64,000 bases of DNA, taken from Pogostemon cablin. Taxonomy: Eukaryota > Streptophyta > Magnoliopsida > Lamiales > Lamiaceae. Of this stretch, positions 1 to 10,617 are shown in pieces. The first letter of the stretch is position 1. The number at the start of each line of letters is the position of its first letter. Location of the stretch: positions 9,538,314-9,602,313 of the forward strand of contig CM043005.1 of the NCBI GenBank assembly GCA_023678885.1, read 5' to 3'. The position numbers and the translations under genes were made by a program. The notes under the pieces were generated by a model. That model had not been told where the DNA came from, made no database searches, and worked only from the letters and a program-made list of their open reading frames with translations.

Positions 1-117
1 AATTCTTGCTCATCAAGATAATTTCCATATCTTTGCTCAAAATAAAAGAAATCTCTTGAGATCCTGAGAGATTTCACTCATGCAAATTATTTTCATAATT
101 TGCTGCAGCCTCTCCAC

Positions 118-125
118 TATATAAG
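118..125 (+). promoter_or_regulatory. Possible TATA box of a plus-strand unit
   Basis: TATATAAG sits in a CT-rich setting and is followed about 30 bases on by ordinary leader-like sequence. It points rightward towards the PMD unit that starts coding at 2607, so it could be that unit's core promoter, or the TATA of an LTR lying mostly outside the window. No initiator or transcript evidence can be seen. The stretch 126-599 holds poly-T/poly-A runs and no credible gene. Confidence 0.3.
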
Positions 126-475
126 AAGGCTCCAGTGCCTTTGATTTCTTCATCCACAGAACGTAAAACACTTACAGTTCTGATTTTTTTTTCTTTATTT
201 TTTTTTCGGAGAGCAACATCTGCCTTGCAGATTTCCACGGGACACAACGAGCTTATTACCTCCAGGCTAGCTCTCAATTTACTTATTTTATTTACTTCTT
301 TTTTTTAAGCAATTTTTTTTTTTTTTTTGCAAATATGATAATCTGTAAAGTATTTTTTTTTACACTATGTTCTTTATTTTGCTTATTTTATTTTCAATGA
401 ACATACTTTATAATTTTTTATATGGCCATGCTCTTCCTGTCAACCTGGTTATTCTTCCTTTTCGAAGGAACGAGC

Positions 476-910
476 CTTGTCCCTTATCGATCGTCCCTTT
501 AATGATTGTCCCTCGGTTTGCTCTTCGGTAATTGTTGATGAGCGTGCTCAATAGTAATCTGATGACAAAACTGAGGCTGAGTATCAGTGCAATCAGTAAT
601 GTAATCTGACGATGAAATTGAGTCCCAGCCCTATTTGTGTGACGCCACAAACAGTGGTGCTGATGGTGACTATGTTTCGATGGCTTGCTAGTGATCGATG
701 GTGCCTCACAACAGCAAGCGGCGAGAGGCAACAACTGATGGTAGATATCAGGCGAGAGATGGTATGCTCTCCGGTGGGTGTGTTTAGCGGTCGACGATGA
801 GTAGTTCCGTGAAGGTGGAGATGGGCAGCGGCTGTTGCCTCGCTCCTTAACGGTTGTCCCTTTAACATTGTCCCTCGATTGCCCCTCGATAACAGTTGTG
901 TCTCTCGGTG
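476..910. repeat. Imperfect direct repeat of a GTCCCT-rich block
   Basis: The blocks at about 476-540 and 838-905 share a run of short motifs (TTGTCCC, GTCCCTTTAA, TTGTCCCTCG, CTCTTCGG or CCCTCGATAA) in the same order. They look like diverged copies of one segment of roughly 65 bases. No coding potential is apparent. Confidence 0.45.
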
Positions 911-1975
911 TTTCTATGGAAAGAGCAGAACGTTGGGGTAGTTGGTGTGGGCATCGATCTTCGCCGATAGAGTCAACATTATTCTGGTTTTGGGATTCCC
1001 ATCAGGACGAGAGGCGGAACGGCAGAGGATGGCGAGAGTGGTGGTGGCAGCGCACGGTTCTTGACTGGATAATTGGCCTGTTGGGCGCTAGTGGCCCGTG
1101 ACAGTGCGGTGCACAAGGGCTTGTGGTAGTAATGGTTCGTGGATGGTGATCTGCGGATCTGATGAGTTCGTGCTTTCGGCAACAAGGTGACGATGACTCG
1201 GTGAGGCCGTGTGGCTGTGATTGAGCAGCGGCAACAAGCAATGCCCCCCAGCGGCGAACAACGGCAGAAGGCCAGCTTGATGGCGATCATGTGGTGACCG
1301 GCCTAGCGAGCGCAGCGATCGTATGCAGTGGGTGAAGGGAATTCTCCGGTGGGTGCGGCTGGCAGGCAGATCTGGCGAGGGTGAAAGAGATTTGGCTGGG
1401 ATGTGACGTGGCGGGCCTGCAGCGGCAACGGGATCCGATGGTGATTTGCAACGGTGGATGGCAGCAGCAATTGGAGGTGTAGCAGTCGGAATGGCGGGAC
1501 TTGGCGGCAACTGGCGATTGGTTGTGGAGTTGCAACGGCGACTGATGGTAGAGTGCGGAGCAGGCATTGGCCTGATCTGGTGGCGCGTGATAGTAGATCG
1601 GTGAACGGCAGATGGCGACTCTGCGTGACATCGGGGTGGAGCATCCGACGGTGGTGATCGGCTGTGAATGATTTCAGCGGCAGCAGCGCGGGCTTGGGTG
1701 ACGTCTGCTTCTGGTGGGCAGCAGCGCACGCGGCGTTGGCGCAGTGATCCAAAACCGGCGTCTGGACGGCGAGCAGTCGACTGACACGGCCAAATCCGGC
1801 GGCGTGCGATAGCGATTGTGGCGGCGGCTGTCTTGGTCGGAGTTTCTGGGCAGCGACGATCGCGGCGAGGCTGGAATCCGGCTTCAGTCGGTGGGATTTG
1901 CGGGGAGGATGATATCCGTCATTTTCTCCTCTTTTCTGCTTCTGAAGATAAATCTCCTTTTCCAATTTTGACTCC
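600..1975 (+). other. GC-rich leader-like stretch before the PMD unit, no credible gene
   Basis: This island is clearly richer in G and C than its surroundings and is open in several overlapping frames, mostly on the minus strand. Those frames read as low-complexity Arg/Pro/Ser/His mixtures without family motifs, which is what GC-rich non-coding DNA gives. It is followed at 1980-2590 by AT-rich sequence full of GGGCTT/GGGCC words. The same order, a GC-rich block and then a GGGCC/AT-rich block before the first coding region, occurs in the 5' leader of the copia element at 13791-21825 (minus strand, about 20300 down to 19200). It is best read as an untranslated leader or promoter region. Confidence 0.45.
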
Positions 1976-2567
1976 ACCATTTCAATTTTGACCCTTAATT
2001 GGGTTCAATTTGATTCTCAAAGGCCCAATTAATTAAATTGATTTGGGCTTGCTTTAGTTGCAAGCTAATCTTGGGCTTTAATGTTGATTTATTTGGGCCA
2101 ATATTTCCTTTGTCCCTTATTACTCCCACTTAGCCTGATGGATTTAATCCAATTTGGGCCTATTATTTGACACACTAGTCAATTTGGGCTTGAGACCCAC
2201 TATTGCAAATTGGGCCCCTTTATCTATATGAGACTAATTATTTAGCAAATAAGTCATGTGGGCTTATGTTCATGCCAATTTGCTTTGGAATGGTCATTAA
2301 TTCACATTATTTTGAGCTTCATGCATTCAAGCTTGTACCAACAATTTGGGCCGCACCTCTTAAATTTAATTCATGTAATTTGGGCTTAGTTTATCAAGCT
2401 CAAATATAAATTAGTTTAATTGCTCCTTTCAATATTTAGACCCTTCCCATCATACGTTTAATTTATAATTTTGAATTTAATAATTAATTGACCCATGAAT
2501 TTATTTTGGGCCTTTTAATTAATTAAATCAAAGAAATATAAATTAATTTGAACCACTTTTGCTGATA

Positions 2568-2590
2568 TATTCTCTCATATTTCTTTGCAG
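2568..2590 (+). other. Likely 3' splice site upstream of the PMD start codon
   Basis: A pyrimidine-rich tract ends in TTTCTTTGCAG at 2590, sixteen bases before the PMD ATG. This is a textbook plant intron acceptor and suggests that the 5' UTR of the PMD transcript is spliced. The matching donor upstream was not located. Confidence 0.45.
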
Positions 2591-2606
2591 TTAATTCAAC
2601 TTCAAG

Positions 2607-5341
2607 ATGGTTTACTTCGCTGGTATGGTCATAGACTCCAATAAGCGCCAATTGGTGATTCTTGACAATAAGAACTCACCATCCGATGGAGCAACTTATC
2701 TTCCGATTGAGAGACCCTTGATGGGTGCACCTATAGACAAAATTCCTTGCGAGAATAGCGAACCTGATCTAAAGACTTGGACTGAAGATCTGAACTTGGG
2801 TGAAACCGAAGTTGTAATTTTGAAGGCGATTAACCATACCGAAAATGAAAACCTTGACCCTTTGCCCACATTAGGGCGCCGAATAATTGATGATCATGCA
2901 GCGTGGGGCAATTCGGTGAATTTTCCTGGAGAATTTCGTTATACTCCTGGCTATTGGGAATGGACTGAAGTTGTCCTAAGCAGATATCATGACGATCTTG
3001 CAAGAATAAAGATTTATGACCTAATTTTTGCATCCTTATTCACATACGACTGCAACCAAGAGATCATCAAAGCTTTTTGTGAGGCGTGGTGCCCTGTTAC
3101 CAACACTTTGCTCAATTCTTTTGGAGAAATGTCAATTTCTCTATGGGATTTGTACAACTGGACGGGCTTGCCACTAGCCAGTCATTTATATGAAGAGGTT
3201 GTGCCCGATAAACCTGAACTCTTCAATGATCGTGACCTCAATGGCTTACGTATTCCATCTAGTTGTCGACACTTGCTGCACGCCTACCATAGACTTCGCA
3301 GTCTTGATGGTACTGACTCTGTTTCACTCACTCGATGGGTAAAATTTTAGTTTTGTCGGCCTATAACATACAAGAAACCTCCTGTACGTGTAGAGAAGAG
3401 TAGGAAGAACCGCCGCAAGAAAACACACAACCCAAATAGGCTTATTGGTGATCATAAGAAATGGACCTCTGCAGAAACAGGACCCTTCAAAATGCTCGGT
3501 ATTGATGTTATGCACCAAGATGAGACATATCTGGCTGCTTATCTAGCTTGCTGGCTTTGCTCTTTCGTACTCCCTACCGATGAAGTAGATTTAATACGTC
3601 ATAGAACCTTTAAGGTAGCGAGCTTGATGGCTACAGGAAGGTCAGTTGGACTTGTCGTCCCAGTCTTGACGAGTATCTATAGAGGCTTGAACAAAATTTC
3701 AAATGATCCTAGACCCTCTGAGCTGAAGTCAATATTTCCCGTACATTTTGTGTACACCTGGTTGGCTCATTATTTCAATACTCATTATCTAAATCCACAT
3801 GAACTGAAGATTCCTTTAATGGTAACATATTCAGGTGAGAATGGAGCAAAGTTTTTTACTCCAACTAATGCTCGCAAAAGACTTCAAAATGGAAGTAATG
3901 CTTCCTTGCTTTGTAATGTTCGCCGAATAAATAATCTAAGGGAGTATATTGATATTGACCAAGCATCTTGGCGTGATTGGGGCTTCTTCATTGCTATTCG
4001 TATGAGTTATCTCACTCTACGACATAATGTGAGATTTTTTATTGAACCTTACAGCCCACATCGATTCAGCCGTCAATTTGGCTTTTATCAAGAAGATACT
4101 CCAGGGAAACTGAGAACAGACCTTTGAGAGTCTACTTTAGAGCAAGGGCTTCAGCTTTGGAGGCAATGTATCTTACGCAATTCTCGCTCTAAAGCGACTT
4201 TTCCATGCGCCCCCACCGAGTTCAGAAACTTCTGCTCACCAAAGTATGCTGAGTGGTCCTCTCAAATTCATGGGACTTATTTTATAGATCATATGGCAGA
4301 TCTAATCAGAATTGTTCTGAACCAGACCATAGAGGAAGAAGTTGACATTATTGGCAATTCGGATAATGCCAAGATTGATGAAGCAGCTGTACCGTTATAA
4401 GTCCCACCTCCTCAGAAGGTGATTGTTGGAACGTCAGGTGTAGCAGAAAAAAGAAAGAGTGGTCTCTCTTATTCAAATGAGAGTAGCACAGACCGAAACT
4501 TGAAGAGGACCAAAAAAAGCAAATCTCTTGTGCACGTCCTGACAACTCAAACCGAGGTTTTCAATCCCCTTTTTAATTATGAATTACATACTTCCATACA
4601 TGTAACTATTTTCTAATATTCTTTTTTTTGTAGCATCTGGATGCTGTATTTGGCTCTGATTATGATGAACTTGAGGAAGAAGGATCAGCTTCCGCTGCAG
4701 CCCTTAAAGGCTTAGTAGATGATGTATTTCTAGATCAAATTTCTCCTATTGTGCCCGAGTCTCATTCTCCAATTACTACAATGGAAGCTCCAGAAATTAC
4801 AACATTTAACTTTGATGCCGAGATCACGGATACTAGGAAACTAGTTAATATGAAAGTGTGGAAAAGCTTTCAAGATAAGTTGAAGAGGACTTCTGTTAGC
4901 TCCTTATCTTCTATGCGGAATGAGGGACTCAAAATGGTGAATAATTTCAAGAGCGCTCCAGAGATTGACGGATCTGCTTTAGAAGCATCATTTGACTTCT
5001 TATTTACTAAAGCTGATACGTATGATACCGTGAAGATAAAACTTGCTAATGGGCTGTGCAGGAGAGAAGTTAATAAGCGCCTGACCGATGCAAGGAAGCG
5101 TGCTGATGAACACAAAGACAAAGAAGCTGTAGATATCAAGCAATTGCAAGAATCCGAGACTAGGTTGAAGCAGATTGTGGAAGAAATTGAGACCCTATTG
5201 AAGGAGAAGGAAACAGTATCTCGAAAGGTGGAACGTCTTCGTGAATCCGTTCAAAATGCAAAGCTTGGAGCCCAAACTGCTGCCAGGGACATTGGTGTAC
5301 TAAAGAAAACACCTATCCTAGAAGATTCCATTGCTGATTAA
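2607..5341 (+). pseudogene. Plant mobile domain (PMD) protein with coiled-coil tail, broken by stops
   Basis: The reading frame opens at an ATG in good context (CAAGATGG, 2607) and encodes a PMD protein of the aminotransferase-like/MAIN type found in plant genes and transposons. Seen motifs include YWEWTE (about residue 112), the stretch AFCEAWCPVTNTLLNSFGEM (about 153-172) with ISLWDLYNWTGLPL after it, and the C-terminal LWRQCILRNSRS block near 4160-4200. The same frame runs on past single stops at 3348 (TAG), 4125 (TGA) and 4398 (TAA). It then reaches a phase-0 intron at 4557-4633 (GAG|GT ... TTTGTAG|CAT). The second exon is open to 5339 and carries an acidic segment and a heptad-like Lys/Glu coiled coil (about 5050-5330). 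Coding-like sequence continues briefly past the last stop. The unit lies antisense, downstream of the Tat pol gene. Extra antisense ORFs at this position are known in Tat-lineage elements; capture of a PMD gene here is inference. Confidence 0.8.
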
Positions 5342-5467
5342 TTAAGGACTGTTACATAAGCTTTGGAGGCCGCTCGAGATGAGTTATCCAGTATGAATAT
5401 TTTTTATTAGTTTGTATTGAAACCATTTCATTTCAATGTCTTTTTTTTGAACTGTAATGATATTATC

Positions 5468-5473
5468 AATAAA
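5468..5473 (+). terminator. Poly(A) signal of the PMD unit
   Basis: A canonical AATAAA lies about 125 bases after the last coding stop and is followed by T-rich sequence. It supports the view that the PMD unit makes its own plus-strand transcript. The rest of 5342-5700 shows no gene. Confidence 0.5.
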
Positions 5474-5716
5474 ATCCATATTCTCTCTTATTTTTTTTCT
5501 CTTCTTATTCATCACTGCATCTTTGGATTTGCTTTACTGCTTTTAGGATGTTTACCTGCTGCCTTTATATCTTAATTTGCTTCTTGCTTCACAAATTTGA
5601 TACAAACAAATGAAAACCTGACTGAACTTAACAAATGTTAAGCTGCCTACGTATCTCTTTAAAGAGAATCAAGTCATAACGTAGTTTAAAGGGACATGGT
5701 TTTGATTGGGGGTGCC

Positions 5717-6228
5717 GTGCACAGTTTATACTTATGCGGGTCAGGAGTTTTTCGTGCACAATTTATACTCGTGCGGACCAGGAGTTTGTCGTACACAGTT
5801 TATACTCGTGCGGACCAGGAGTTTGTCGTACACAGTTTATACTCGTGCGGACCAGGAGTTTGTCGTACACAGTTTATACTCGTGCGGACCAGGAGTTTTT
5901 CGTACACAGTTTATACTCGTGCGGACCAGGAGTTTGTCGTACACAGTTTGTACTCGTGTGGACCAGGAGTTTATCGTACACAGTTTGTACTCGTGCGGAC
6001 CAGGAGTTTGTCGTACACAGTTTGTACTCGTGCGGACCAGGAGTTTGTCGTACACAGTTTATACTCGTGCGGACCAGGAGTTTGTCGTACACAATTTGTA
6101 CTCGTGCGGACCAGAAGTTTGTCGTACACAGTTTATACTCGTGCGGACCAGGAGTTTGTCGTACACAGTTTATACTCGTGTGGACCAGGAGTTTGTCGTA
6201 CACAGTTTATACTCGTGTGGACCAGGAG
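5717..6228. repeat. 37-bp minisatellite, about 14 copies
   Basis: A unit of 37 bases, containing ACTCGTGCGGACCAGGAG and TTGTCGTACACA, is repeated head to tail with few substitutions (GCGG/GTGG, TTATAC/TTGTAC, TTTGTC/TTTTTC). Since 37 is not a multiple of three and the unit lacks stops, all three plus frames stay open and some minus frames too, so the long ORFs here are artefacts. The array lies just downstream of the Tat pol gene. Hypervariable tandem repeats between pol and the 3' LTR are a described habit of plant Tat elements. Confidence 0.92.
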
Positions 6229-6440
6229 TAACATGCAGTTTAGGCTCGTGCGTCATGGAGCGTTGTGTTTGAATTTGCTGACAACTTATACTCATGTCAA
6301 TGAGTCTTGAATCTGAACTTGTAGATAGTTTATACTCGTGTCAAGGAGCCTTGCATTATTTATGTCAGATAGTTTAAACTCATATCAAGGAGTATCATGT
6401 GGACAGTTTTAGCTCATATCAAGGAGCGCTGTATCTTGTA
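6229..6440. repeat. Degenerate repeats related to the 37-bp array
   Basis: Between the clean array and the end of pol, the words TTTATACTC, CTCATATCAAGGAG and GTGTCAAGGAG recur every 40-60 bases with many changes. This looks like an older, decayed edge of the array or a second unit type in the 3' untranslated region of the Tat element. Confidence 0.6.
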
Positions 6441-6446
6441 GTTGTT

Positions 6447-9077
6447 TTACGCGTAATAGCGTTTCAAGAATTTCCCATTTATGGGGCCAATGTTTACGCC
6501 ATCTTCTGATATCAACTTGTAGGCGCCATTTGTGTATACTTCCTTTACAACATGAGGGCCATCCCATTTTTGGAGAAACTTATTTTCAACACGATGTGTG
6601 ACCACAATAGGTCTTCTCACGGCAAGCACCAAGTCGCCAACTTGAAAAGAACGTATCTTCACCCTTTTGTTGAATGTTCTGAATAAGCGAGATTGATAAC
6701 ACTCAAGTCTCTGTTGTGCCTCTAAACTCTTCTCATCTAGAGCTTCTAACTCTTGAAGGCGCAACTTTGCATTTTCTTCTTCGGTTAAGCCTTCTTGTAT
6801 GGCCATCCTTAAAGAAGGAATTTGTTTCTCGAGAGGTACCACAGCTTCAACACCATAAACCAAAGAATACGGAGTAGCCTGAGTCGGAGTTCTATAGGTG
6901 GTGCGGTACGCCCATAAAGCTTCATTTATTCTTTCATGCCAATCTCTTTTAGACTTGGAGACTACCTTCTTCAACAGACTGCACAGGGTTTTGTTGAATG
7001 CTTTAGCTAGACCATTGACAGCTGCATTATACATTGACGACTTCCTTTGTTTGAAGTCGAACTTCTCACACAACTTATCGATCCAGCTGTTGCTGAATGG
7101 CTTTCCATTATCGGTGATGATATAGCGGGGAACACCATATCTGTAAATAATGTTGATCCGAATGAAATCAGCAACAGTTTCCTTCTTTACTTCCCTCAAA
7201 GGCACAGCTTCAGCCCATTTGGAAAAGTAATCGGTGGCAGCAAGGATGTAGAGATGACCACCAGAAGATTTTGTGGGAGGCCCCACCACATCTAATCCCC
7301 AAGCATCAAAAGGCCATGAAGCAACTGTCGGGTGCAAAGGCTCCGGAGGTTGATGGATCAAGTTCCCATGAAATTGGCAAGCCTGACATTTTTGTGCATA
7401 CTCCATGCAATCTTTCACCATTGTTGGCCAATAGTAGCCCATTCTTTTGATTCTGAAGTGTAGCTTTGGCCCAGACTGATGAGCACTGCAAATTCCGGAA
7501 TGAGCTTCCTCCATTGTTTGAACATACTCTTCTTTACTTAGGCATCTCAAGAAAATCCCATCAAATGATCTTCTATACATTGTGCCTTTGAAGTAAATAA
7601 ATCGAGGTGCCCGACGCCGAATATCAACCCTTTGACGTGGCTCATTTGGCAATTTATCATACTTGAGATAATCGATGAGTGGTTGACGCCAATCCTCTTC
7701 TTCAATTTCGAAGACTTCCACCAAATGATTTTCAACTTCTTCATAATCATCATCCTCGAAGATTGGTGGTACAACCCAACTTTTGCACACTGAAATTTGA
7801 ACTTGCGCCTCCGGCATAGCTATATTTGATGCTAGCTTGGCGAGGGCGTCAGCTTGCTTATTCTCTCTTCTGGGTAAATGCTCGATATCAACATCACCAA
7901 GCCAGCTCATCAGCTTTTGAGCATACTTGTGGTATGGGAACAACTCAACCTTCCTTACTTCATACACCCCAAGTAGTTGGTTTATCACAAGTAACGAATC
8001 ACCATACACTTTAAGGTGTAATTGCTTTATATCGACGGCCATCTCTAAACCAAGTATGAGTGCTTGATACTCGGCTACATTGTTAGAGCAGTTTTCTATT
8101 AAGGAAAATGAGAATGGCAAAACTTCACCACTGGATGTTACGAATACGACTCCAGCACCGGCCCCTTCCCTATGAGATGCTCCATCAAAATACATTTTCC
8201 AAGGAGAAGCTATCTCCACAGCGAAAGCATCTTCATCAGGGAGTTCATCAGACAGTTCCCATTCTGCAGGCATTGGATGATCAGCTAGAAAATATGCCAA
8301 CATTTGTCCTTTTACGGCATTCTGAGGGACATATACAAACTCAAACTGTTGAAGTTGGAGATACCACCTGGCAAGCCGATCTGAGAGTACTAGTTTTGAC
8401 ATGACGAACTTTAGTGGGTTAGCTTTTGAAACTAGCCGAACTGTATGAGCTTGGAAGTAATGTTTCAACTTCTGAATCACGAAGATAAGGGCCAAGCAGA
8501 TCTTCTCAATTGGTGAATATTTCAACTCGTTTGGAGTCATGGTTCTACTCAAATAGTAAAGGGCAGTTTCTTTGCCATCATCATTCTCTTGTGCGAGTAA
8601 AGCTCCAACAGAACGTTCTTGAGCAGCTAGGTAGAGAATTAACTGACGTCCAGGTATTGGTGCACACAACACTGGTGCCTTCATCAAGTACTCTTTAATG
8701 CTATTGAAAGCATTATTGCAAGCTTCATCCCATTCAAATATACTACCTTTCTTCATGAGATGACTAAACGGTTGACATCGACCGGCCAAGTTTGATATGA
8801 ATCTTCTCAAGTATGCCAATTTTCCTTGCAGACTTTTGAGTTCATGGATGTTCCGAGGCACATGCATCTTCATGATTGCATCAATCTTCGTCTTCTTAAT
8901 CTCGATTCCTCGACGGCGAATAATAAATCCAAGAAATTTTCCGGATGTAACCCCAAATGCACACTTGAGTGGATTCATCTTGAGTTGATGCTCCCTTAAA
9001 CGCTCAAACACTCGCCTTAAATCATGGAGATGATTTTTCTTTTTCTTTGATTTCACCACAATATCATCAACGTGCAT
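6447..9077 (-). pseudogene. pol: Tat pol, C-terminal part: RT end, RNase H, archaeal-type RNase H, integrase
   Basis: This 876-residue frame starts inside the RT active site (VDDIVV) and runs through the RT thumb. A gypsy RNase H follows (about residues 140-225). A second, archaeal-type RNase H starts with YFDGASHREGAGAGVVF (about 8206-7830). The integrase zinc finger is at about 7515-7370 (HX3H... with KCQAC), and its core has LDVVGP and ITDNGKPF. The residue expected to be the catalytic glutamate is lysine (NGLAKAFNKT, codon 7002-7004). The C-terminal domain includes KWDGPHVV and the frame ends in RYYA. It replicates and integrates the element, in cytoplasmic particles and then the nucleus. 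The RT tyrosine codon upstream is hit by a one-base deletion, so this frame is cut off from the rest of RT. Confidence 0.92.
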
Positions 9078-10132
9078 TCGACGATCTTATGAAGCATGTC
9101 ATCAAATATTTTCTGCATGGCTCGTTGATAAGTAGCACCAGCATTCTTTAAGCCAAATGGCATCACATTATAGCAATATATTCCTTTCGGAGTACGAAAG
9201 GCTATTTTCTCTTGGTCTTCGGGAGCCAGACCAATCTGGTTGTAGCCAGATGATCCATCCATAAATGAAAGGACCTCATGCCCTGTTGTTGCATCTATCA
9301 TGAGCTCAGCAATCGGCAGTGGGAAGTCATCTTTCGGACACGCCATGTTCAAACCCCGAAAATCAACACATACTCTGATTTGCCCATTTTTCTTTCTCAC
9401 TGGCACGATGTTAGAAATCCATGTAGGATACTTGACTTCTTTGATCTTGCCTGCTTCAAGAAGCTTATTAACTTCATCTTCAATTAATGGAATTAACTCT
9501 GGTCGAAATCGATGCTGTATTTGCTTAATTGGCCGAGTTCCCTTTTTGATGGATAAATGATGCACTGCGATATTTGGATCCAAGCCTGGCATTTCTTTAT
9601 GCGACCATGCAAAGACATCCCGAAATTCTCGTAAAAGGCTGATATATTGTTCTTCTTCCTCATTACTTAGCGGGGCACTTATGTAAGTAGGACGTGAGTC
9701 GCTTTCGTCACCTAAGTTGATTTCTTTCAACTCATCAACAGTGGCTTTCACACCCTCCTCAAATTGCGGAGGGGCATCCTCGGCATCCACTTCCTCCACT
9801 TGAGAATACTCAAGAGCAGTGATATGGTTGGTGGAAGCTACACTTTCTTTATCATCATCATTGTCTTCTTTAGTAAAGACAATTATCTGCATCTTAGCCT
9901 TCAACTCTCTTCCACATGAGACTGTCAAGATATTTCGCCTCTTCATACGAGAAGGGATTCGAATTCGGAGTTTTGGGAAGCTAGGAGACTTGAAATTATT
10001 TTTCTTCCCAATCTTGTTCCTTTCACACGGTCCGAGCCTTTCGAAAACACTTCCAAGCCTTTCGAAGATAGAACTCCTCTTGATTTTTCTTCCACTTTCA
10101 TCAAAAATGTCTTCTGTGGACGAAACTTCTCA
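9053..10132 (-). pseudogene. pol: Tat reverse transcriptase, N-terminal part
   Basis: The frame contains a linker with two FERLG motifs and then the RT fingers and palm: IRVCVDFRGLNMACPKDDFP, FMDGSSGYNQI, IAFRTPKGIYCYNVMPFGLK and NAGATYQRAM. The first ATG in frame is at 9946, but open coding-like sequence reaches back to a TGA near 10123, so the ATG is probably internal to a polyprotein. The frame ends at 9053 because one base is missing in the tyrosine codon of the YVDD box (about 9068-9072); the rest of RT continues in the next frame. Confidence 0.9.
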
Positions 10133-10134
10133 TT

Positions 10135-10617
10135 CTATGATATAATTGTGTTTGCTCTTCTGATTGCTATGCGGACTGGCTTTTGAGGGACATATCCCAA
10201 ACCTGGCTTAGCATTCTTGATAGTGTGGCCACTATTTTTCAACGTTTTCTGAGTGGCATTGAGCCCATGTTCAGATGAGAAGACAGTCTCTTGAGGCAAC
10301 TTGCTCATCACCGGTTTCTTCTTTGGTTCATACCCAGCCTTCTTGAGGAGTTTGAAAGCTTGCGGGCCATATGACTTAGATATTTCTGCTTCAAATACTT
10401 CACCATGCTCGATTTTTGCTCCTTCAATAGGACGTACGAATCCTTTGAGTGGTGGAGAAGAAGTCTTACCTTCATCAATTTTTGTTAAAGGCAATGTTAA
10501 TTCTTCCAGGGCCTCAAGCTCTTTGCCTTTGTTCTTCTTGAGAGTGGTGGATGATGTGCTACCTTCCTCCTTCATTTGTTTACTGCCCCCATTATCTTGT
10601 GTTGGGGCTTCTTCTCA
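10135..10617 (-). pseudogene. Tat polyprotein linker between protease and RT
   Basis: This 146-residue segment continues the gag-protease frame after a TGA at 10615-10617. It carries the block AFKLLKKAGYEP, a QKTLKNSGHTI segment and KPGLGYVPQKPVRI, a conserved stretch between protease and RT in Tat polyproteins. It ends at a TAG near 10135, where the reading shifts to the RT frame. Some Tat elements (Ogre) have an intron between protease and RT. No convincing donor/acceptor pair was seen here, so a plain frameshift is more likely. Confidence 0.75.

Noticed and set aside
979..1980. Large minus-strand ORFs of 103-225 residues
   Set aside because: They overlap in several frames of a GC-rich block, have low-complexity composition and no motifs.
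3338..3349. Tiny GT...AG intron that would remove the TAG in the PMD frame
   Set aside because: GTAAAATTTTAG is only 12 bases, far below the minimum for plant splicing; a nonsense mutation is simpler.
5717..6228. CRISPR-like array
   Set aside because: The 37-bp units are contiguous with no unique spacers, in a plant retrotransposon.
5696..6310. Three long overlapping forward ORFs and two reverse ORFs
   Set aside because: They are the three readings of a stop-free 37-bp tandem repeat; the peptides are the same cycle read in different frames.
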